From: Hanleya hanleyi
Taxonomy: Eukaryota; Mollusca; Polyplacophora; Lepidopleurida; Hanleyidae
Length of the DNA: 64,000 nt
NCBI GenBank assembly: GCA_036873755.1
Contig: JAVTVY010006821.1
Span: 310,001 to 374,000, forward strand
Reading direction: 5' to 3'
This document shows positions 57,251 to 64,000 of this stretch, piece after piece. Under the pieces are notes generated by a model. The model did not search any database and was not told where the DNA came from. It saw only the letters and a program-made list of their open reading frames with translations. The first letter of the stretch is position 1. Every line of letters starts with the position of its first letter. Both the position numbers and the translations under genes were made by a program.

Positions 57251-57478
57251 TTGGACACACTGGTTCTCGTTAGATCATCGAAGTTAAGCAACGTTGAGAT
57301 CGGTCACTTTTTGGATGGGTGACCGGGTGCTGTACTGGCTGGGCTGATCAATGTCCGGGATAATAGGAACTGTTACAGTGTGGACACTCGTGTTCTGGCA
57401 CATGTAGGCACATCGTGATATGAATGAAAACATGTTGAAAATGACGTTAAATCCTACTCACTCACTTCAGAATAGTAA
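57250..57478 (+). mobile_element. 5S rRNA-derived SINE
   Basis: The head follows 5S rRNA: TGGTTCTCGTTAGATCATCG, AAGTTAAGCAACG (box A), TGAGATCGG (intermediate element), TTGGATGGGTGACC (box C), GGGTGCTGTACTGG. The body has GGGATAATAGGAACTGT, TTCTGGCACATG and CATCGTGATATG. The tail is GACGTTAAATCCTACTCACT plus CACT. It follows the RT remnant directly. Confidence 0.88.
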
Positions 57479-57766
57479 AGGAAATTGGAAAAGTAATATT
57501 ATGCACAGAAACGAATCAGTCCCTTCATTCAAATGACTGACATAACTGCATATTATTACATCGTGTTGCCTAATTTATTACATGTATCGCATATAATACT
57601 GAAAGACAAAACACGGTTTTGAAAGCGACATATACGAGAAATACTATTGCTATGGCTACTACAGATTTATATCAGAAAGTTACAAATGGTGTTTCGCAAT
57701 AATTCTTCAGATGACACACAATATACAAACATATTTATACACAATATCACAAATACAATGTCAATT

Positions 57767-58450
57767 ACAAGCGTCTAGTCCGTCATTCATAATCCAGCCG
57801 TCGTCCATTAGAGAATATCCGCGTCCATAATCCAAAGACCTATTCCATTTCCATATAACAGTATTAGCACCAAATTCAAAAAGACAAAGGTATACATAAA
57901 CATAGGCTTGTTTCCTGCAAGAGAGAAGCGGTCAACAATTTTCAATGATGCCAAGCAGACATCACCTTGATGTTCCAAATATCAAATCCAATATCGCTGA
58001 TCAGTATTCTTAATCCATAATATTCGTTATAGAGTCGTCATCTAAAAATGATGTACCTCCAGCCACGCTTTGATTGTGACTGTTCATATGAGTACCATGA
58101 GGATCTTGAAGTACATGGGCTCTTGGCTAACCCCGGGTTAAGCGGAATTAGACACATGTTACGAAACGTAGCGCCATAGATCTTGCACGCTACGTTCGTA
58201 TTTTGCTATCAGCATACACGATATGTATCGCCAAATTTGAGAAACTTTGAGTGGAGGCGCTTGGTGGAATAGCCCTGTTTTATAAGTTTCTGCAACAATG
58301 TTTTGTGACGTTGATTAAATCATCACATTTAACACAGGATCTAGCAAATGCTACTAAGCGAGATATGTATACGCCATATGCAGGTCCCACTGGAATATTA
58401 CTATCCAGAAAGGGATAGTTTACGATGTCGAAATTGTAATCATCAAGACA
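57767..58450 (-). mobile_element. RT-element 3' half, second copy
   Basis: Minus-strand match to 27225-28150, including the DDYNFDIVNYPFLDSNIPVG and AYGVYISRLVAFARSC blocks. It has one frameshift (LINVTKHCC) and lacks the internal 260 bp duplication. Ends with the same GGACTAGACGCTTGTAAT. The join to unrelated sequence near 58450 is its 5' truncation point; the frame runs on into unrecognised sequence to 58714. Confidence 0.8.
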
Positions 58451-58805
58451 AATTTTCTTAGCGCAAAAGGCACTGTACACTGTGGATGAAACACACCAAC
58501 ACAACTTTAGCGTTTCAATCGTTATTTCACAATGGAGAGAATATATAACGAGTCTTTTTTCATGACCTGTTTTGTTTTTCACCAATTGCTCCAAACAACG
58601 GAGTCCTGCATTTGGATAAATAAAGATGCACTCTTTAAGCGAAATGTTCCACTCATTGGCAACATGCAAATGATCAACATATCCTTCTAACAGTTTCCAA
58701 TCTGGATTCCTCATGGAAAGACTACATTATCATCAGCTTACTGTGCACCATTACCGATTAATGTATCATGTGGCTCTTTATGAAACATTAATTTCATACT
58801 AAAAC

Positions 58806-61800
58806 TCAGAATAACCTTTCAGGTTTCCATAACACGAACGAGTCATTAGTTGCAAGCTGTGCTAAAAGACAAGCGTCGAAAATCATCCATGATTCACCGT
58901 TATGAATGTCGAAAGAAGCGGCCAAGCAATCAGAGTTTTTGACACATTCGCTGGCGAATTCTCTTTCACGAAGATACTCCACCGGAGTCCTCAGTCTAGA
59001 CGGAACCCTGGGGTATCTCATCACACGATAAGATTCACCTGAAAGAAAATGGAAGCAGAAAATAGCATATTCATCTTGCCAGTACCTTGATTTCCTGATG
59101 TCCTTGTCACTAAAAATTATTTCCTTTTTCTCCAGTAATAAAGAGTACATTCATGTTGAGATATTCATGCAATCCAATCGGTCTACACACAGTCTCGAGT
59201 TTAGTGAGTAATTCAGGTTGAGTATTTGCTCATCCATTAACATCAGATGAGCTGTTTGAGCTGATCTGTCATCACAGCGCCCGAGTCTGTGTATCTCATT
59301 CCGCTTAAGCCGGGGATAGGGCCGTTTGGATACTTCATTGTCTCCACATGAACAACTGCAATAAAAACCTAGCTGAGATACTAAGACTTCATCCGGGAAT
59401 TCACCGAATTCACGGGTCTGAATGTTTGGTGTCGACAAATGCCTTCCTGTAGAGTCATATGGTTGTTTTAGCGTCGCCAGACGTCGTCAATTTTTCCCAC
59501 CTCTTGCATATCGCTCCAATTTGAAATAGGTAGCGTCGAGATTCTGGAATTGGGGCGCGAGATATTTATTGATGAGAAAGGATTCGTCATCGATACATCC
59601 CTACGTAATTAGTCATCCAAATCGTTCCAACCTTATTTATATTGGAAGAACTAAATGGTTAGCAACACAACCCTACGCTTGACCGAAATGTGGTCGGCTC
59701 ATAAACCGCTCATACATTTCAAAATTCAGGTTGGAGTTTTGTCTTATCCCTAAATTATCAGGTTGGTTTGTTAGGATTCAGTCCAGTTAGGACCAGTTTC
59801 TGTACGCTGTGATGCCTTCAGGCTGACAACATCCCACCTGGATTCAAACGTTGCAAAGAGATACTCACAACATCCAGATACTCACAACATCCAGATACTC
59901 ACAACATCCAGATACTCACAACATCCAGATAACCGTCCGGGTGAGACCTGGGCGGCGACGCATGTAGCGATTCTGAGTGAGGAGCTAGTTAACTATATGC
60001 TAACTAATATCGGCTGGGGGGTGCAATGACCCTGCTTATAGAATTTTTGGGGAAGGGGGAGATTGTGGTCGGTACGCGCCAGCACTTGGACGATGACGGC
60101 TGCATTTTCACATAATGCTAAATTAGCGCATCTGTGTGAGATTAACTTGAGATACGGAAGTAAGATTGGGTTCGGCTTTTCGTGTAAGCTTCTATTCTTT
60201 TGTTTTTATTACTGAAATGGGGCACGTTTTGTCTCATTGTTGAACCAATACGGACTATTTCTTGCGTTTGTCTGATGTCTTTAACGTGAAAGATGGACCA
60301 ACTTTGGCACAACACAGACCCGTTACTACACAGCTATACTTACGTGTCCTGTTGTTATTTCCTTGGTATGGCACTACATGAAACAAAAATGCAGTTCGAA
60401 TACATTACAATCATTGACAACGTTTCAGTAATGATTAAAAATGGGGGAAAAACAAGCTTTTGCACGAATGTATATGGATTTTAGTTTCTCAGAGCATATG
60501 ATTAGAGTTGAAAGATGGGTCTTCCTCCTTCTATGACAATCAAAGACACTTTATCGATCTTCTGCTTCCGATTACTACAACCGGTATATTTAACCAGACT
60601 GGATTCGGTTTACTTTAAGTATAAATAATAAATTAGTTTAATAGAATACTATCAAAGAACGAACCTCAAACACTTGGACAGAATATATGAATAAAGATTC
60701 CATACTCATTGGGGGTAATTATAACGTATCGATTCCTTGTTCAACTAATCTTCCTGCGGTTCATAGCTTTAATGGTCAAAGTTCCCACTTTTATGCATTC
60801 TTTCAACTTTCGATCGTCAGATTATATTAGAATGCGTCAGGAAGTGAGACGAGATTACTGACTCGAATAATCTGATGTGAACGACGGCTGAATAATGAAT
60901 GTCGAATTGGTCAACAAGAGCAATTAGCTTTGAAAAAGTTGGAAATATCTCCAACGCAACGTCTGACTTCTAAATATATCAAAGAGCATAAGACATGAAC
61001 TAGTTGTTTCACGTCGAAATGGATGTGGCGCTGATAATCTTCCATATAAAGAGTTTCTTGTCCGGTGTTATGGAATTCTTTTTGAGGGTAACGACTGCAT
61101 GCTAACTACTTCCGGCGAAATGAAGCTAAATATTTTATATTTGGTTTAGGTTCTACCAGTAAAAATATTTTACAAAAACTAAATATATTGTCTACCCTAA
61201 AGACGTCATGATGATTGTCGACATCTATGAATTCATTTTTTTGTAAGATTTCGGAAGCATGATAAATAGTGACAAAAGTCATAAAACATGACAAAAGGGA
61301 GGGGATGGTGTGAGACTAGAGCCGCCACACTGCATCGAGTGATATCAATAGTGCAGATGCAGTGACTTATTATTGCCGGTCAATAGCTTGTTTAGATCTA
61401 ATGCTGTCCTGTGTGTACATAATACCGTTGTCAAATAAAGTTATTGCTTTTACCCGTAACTATTGAATTGGCCTGGACGGGCACTAGTCACGCAAAATGT
61501 GCCGGGCAACCCCTTACCTTCACACCACCCTACATATGCTCCATCGAGACAATGACATATAACCACTGTTGAACTCTCTCAACACTCTTTACACAAAGGA
61601 TTCGAACAAAGAATGTTTGATATTTTACCCCTAGTAAAGAAATAATTTGAATAAACAAAGGATACTATTAACAGGAATGTATTGAAAGTACATTTTGAAA
61701 AATGTTGTTTGTCGTACCTGCGAGCACGTTAACCTCTATCCAACCGTTCAAACGTTGAGTATACACTGATGTCACCGTTAACTGGATCCATCGTGATGCG

Positions 61801-61865
61801 ACAGGAATCAGAGAATATTCGTTCCATTGGTAAGCGTCAGTTCCTAGGACATAGGGTATGGTAAC
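58806..61865 (-). CDS. PAN-domain protein, last two exons
   Basis: Exon 61718-61865 (acceptor TTTTCTCCCAG, donor CAG|GTACGA) encodes VTIPYVLGTDAYQWNEYSLI, then WIQLTVTSVYTQRLNGWIEV, like the closing strands of a galactose-binding/discoidin-like domain (tentative). The last exon 58806-59038 (acceptor CATTTTCTTTCAG) encodes YLREREFASECVKNSDCLAA, SFDIHNGESW and DACLLAQLATNDSF, a PAN/apple pattern (C-x5-C, then ...C-L). Phases agree (1/1), making a Gly codon at the join. Such mosaic proteins are usually secreted lectin-like proteins in molluscs. Upstream exons lie beyond the LINE or the window. Confidence 0.6.
59190..59510. repeat. Third copy of the 13.6/14.1 kb dispersed repeat
   Basis: TTGAGCTGATCTGTCATCAC, CATTCCGCTTAAGCCGGGG, GTCTCCACATGAACA and GTCATATGGTTG plus GCCAGACGTC match the earlier copies. 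It lies in the PAN-gene intron. Confidence 0.7.
59859..59931. repeat. 17 bp tandem repeat, four copies
   Basis: AGATACTCACAACATCC repeated four times without change, then a partial unit. Confidence 0.97.
59940..61700. other. Intron of the PAN gene, nothing recognised
   Basis: A short match to the GACGGCTGAATAATGAATGTC repeat is at 60890-60910. The 63-codon frame at 60293-60484 is unsupported. Confidence 0.45.
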
Positions 61866-62066
61866 CTGGGAGAAAACACGAGGAGGTACATGTATATTGA
61901 TTGGAAAAGAAGCGCTAAGCGGATCGACATGATGGAGGGGCTGCAAACTCTTCATGCAGTGAGGTATACACTTGATCTCCTGGTGATAGTAAAGCCCCAG
62001 TCACACTGTCAAGAATTGGGTAGGCGAATCACCGCGTGGTCATTCTTGGCAATTCGTACAGGCATC

Positions 62067-64000
62067 TTTTTTTTTCTTTTGTAAGGAAAAATAATTTATT
62101 CACAAAACAATATACAAATCAACATATATACACAATCTCTTGACAGTCACATTCGATTAAAATTAATTATCACAGATTGTTAAATGGACTGCTGAGAACT
62201 ATATTTTACAATAAATACATTAACTTAGAGCGAATACATTATTTACACACCAATAACGTTCAAAGTCCCGTTTGCTCAGTCTATAATGGTCGACAGATAT
62301 TCTTTGTTTTAAACGAGCTTTAGCATGCAGATTGAACTATCGCAGTCTGTGATACATGCTTATTATTAAAAATCATTTCGTTTCGAGAACACCAGACAGT
62401 GAATAATAGCAAATTAACTAAATATATTAACACAGAGTTTTGCTCCTTTGACATTTTCGGATTAAACATTTTGTACAACAAGTGTTCATTCGTGAATGAC
62501 GGAAAAAAGTGACAGTATGTCAAAAAATAAGTTTGGAATTCTGAAAGCACATTCCGTGTCATCTGACAATTGACAAACAAATGTTCTCTTGTTTCCGTAT
62601 TGGTACAAAATACACATAGATTTGTGGAACTTATATTTCTCATGAACAATATATCTCTAACAGGTAAAATATCATGACAAAGTTTGAAAGAGAAGTTAAT
62701 CAAGTTGGTTTAAATAGTATTTATTCACTCTTGAGATGAAATGGGGAGCGCATTAAGACAACTTATTATTGCGTCTCCCCGTACAAAAAATATATATTAC
62801 ATCAGGCAAGTTACAAATAAGACAAATAAAAGAAATGATAGAGGGAAGGCAAGGCTGAACAAGTGTGACCAAATCCACGATCAAGTATAAGATTTACGTT
62901 TTCACTGGGAGAACCTCGGGGTGTCACCGTGCTGCGAGAAAATGAAAGAACCAGACGAGTAAAACCTGTCTGGACACTGAAGCTACATCAGATGAGCAGA
63001 TAGGACATATAGGTTAGATTGAACTCAGAAACGTTTAGTTTTGGTAATATAATCGCCCAAAATTTTTTGAATACGAACATTAGTAACCTCATCTTTGGCA
63101 AGATCGCCGAACAATAGTGTTTTTGGACTTGGAATACTCGGGATATCGTAAATAGTTGCAATCAAGTTATGATCCATAAACGAATGGAACATTCTCCCCC
63201 AAATATCCCTCCATGGCAAGTTAGGCAAGCGTTTCACAATTCTAGGTTCTTCTACTACAGAGTTTAAAAACATACGATATACATATTTACTGGACTGAAC
63301 ATGTGAATTGGACTGCATAATTCCTACATATTCTTTCCATGCCGACAACACAAATTTATAAAATCGGGGCATGTTCTCCGAATGAGGTATCGTATTGGAG
63401 GCAAAGTCCGGTCTTTCTTTACGAAGTGACAGGCCTAGCCAGTATATAGTAAAATATGTCCAGTCAGCATTTGAACCATCAATTAATTTTAACACATGCA
63501 TCACAGCAAAAGTTTTCAACTTAGCAACTAAGCATTGTAAATTTACCCCGCCTTCAAGAAAATGATTGAATAAGACATTTCTACGAATACCCTCGGGCTT
63601 TCCATTTCACATAAATTTGAAAGTCAATCGATTACACTTGTTCACAAATGCGTTAGAAACAAAAGTTGATTGCAACATAAACCAAATACCGGCTAAAGCT
63701 ACACAGTTGACAAACAGGGACCTTCCCCTAAGGGTAAGATCTCTATATTTCGAAAAATCAAGGACCTTTTCTAGTTTTGACAGTCTCAACTGGCTATTTA
63801 ACTCATCACAGTTTTCCCCAAAATATACTCCACATATCTTAGCCGAGCTGACAACACTTAAACCAGGCGGGAGGCCGGATCCATCACCCTTTCCAATAGG
63901 CAAAACAGTACTTTTAACAATACTCAATTTTGCACCCGAAGCATCTTCAAAACGATGTGACAAGTTAACAACACCACCAACAGATTTTTTGTTTGATACA
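62067..64000 (-). mobile_element. L1/Tx1-like LINE, 3' half, runs off the window
   Basis: Minus-strand frames, in order: 63963-63607 (FEDASGAKLSIVKS, the segment after the RT palm, then AKICGVYFG), 63519-63025 (thumb/connection region with NLPWRDIWG) and 62703-62320 (zf-RVT: KLCHDILPVRDILF, CVFC, EHLFVNC, NEMIFN). An A-rich tail, seen as TTTTTTTTTCTTTTG from 62069, ends it. At least two frame breaks. The palm box lies beyond 64000. Confidence 0.8.

Noticed and set aside
57260..57345. Functional 5S rRNA gene
   Set aside because: The 3' part is replaced by SINE body and tail, and the region between the intermediate element and box C is diverged.
58450..58714. RNPDWKLLEGY tract as the missing MOXD1 DOMON exon
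   Set aside because: The DWKLLEGY similarity is short, the following residues do not fit the family, it is 30 kb from the gene and no splice sites match.

Overview
This is animal nuclear DNA, most likely from a marine gastropod mollusc (inference). It is AT-rich and intron-rich, with GT-AG exons. It carries 5S-derived and tRNA-derived SINEs with the GTGAGTGAG and GACATTAA-type tails common in mollusc genomes, several non-LTR retrotransposons and TTAA-flanked MITEs. There are no operons, ribosome-binding sites or CRISPR arrays, and no species could be named from sequence alone.

Layout. 0-9 kb: a degenerate minisatellite, four non-LTR fragments in both orientations, and a broken copy of the first (DOMON) exon of a copper monooxygenase. 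9.3-11.8 kb: a 2.4 kb DNA transposon with perfect 22 bp TIRs, a TTA duplication and an internal tandem array. 12.6-13.1 kb: a second broken DOMON exon, split by a tRNA-derived SINE with a 14 bp target duplication. 16.8-28.7 kb, minus strand: a DBH/MOXD1-like copper type II monooxygenase, of which seven exons were found; one intron holds a 532 bp GAGAAGTCGAG palindrome. 31.6-33.3 kb: an intact 563-codon Crypton-type (DUF3504) tyrosine recombinase. 33.5-35.8 kb: a small three-exon gene model. 39.5-40.0 kb, minus strand: a 159-codon Nanos-type zinc-finger ORF whose ATG lies about 4 bp from the 3' tail of an 8 kb CR1-like LINE (40.0-48.0 kb). That LINE's ORF1 combines an RNase H1/viroplasmin-like N-terminus, a PHD finger, a duplicated segment and an SGNH esterase. 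51.2-52.9 kb: an inverted-repeat element with a broken THAP ORF facing a P2X7-tail-like acidic ORF. 53.8-55.5 kb: a TA-flanked transposon with a TTAA-flanked GC-hairpin MITE nested inside. 56.7-58.5 kb: two reverse-transcriptase remnants around a 5S-derived SINE. 58.8-61.9 kb, minus strand: two phase-compatible exons of a PAN-domain protein. 62.1-64 kb, minus strand: an L1/Tx1-like LINE running off the window.

The host genes do not form a pathway. The best supported are the MOXD1-like monooxygenase (secretory), Nanos (germline translational repression) and the domesticated-looking recombinase. Most remaining sequence is transposon-derived, and the same families recur, so the window preserves nested insertion order, target duplications and apparent SINE/LINE tail sharing.
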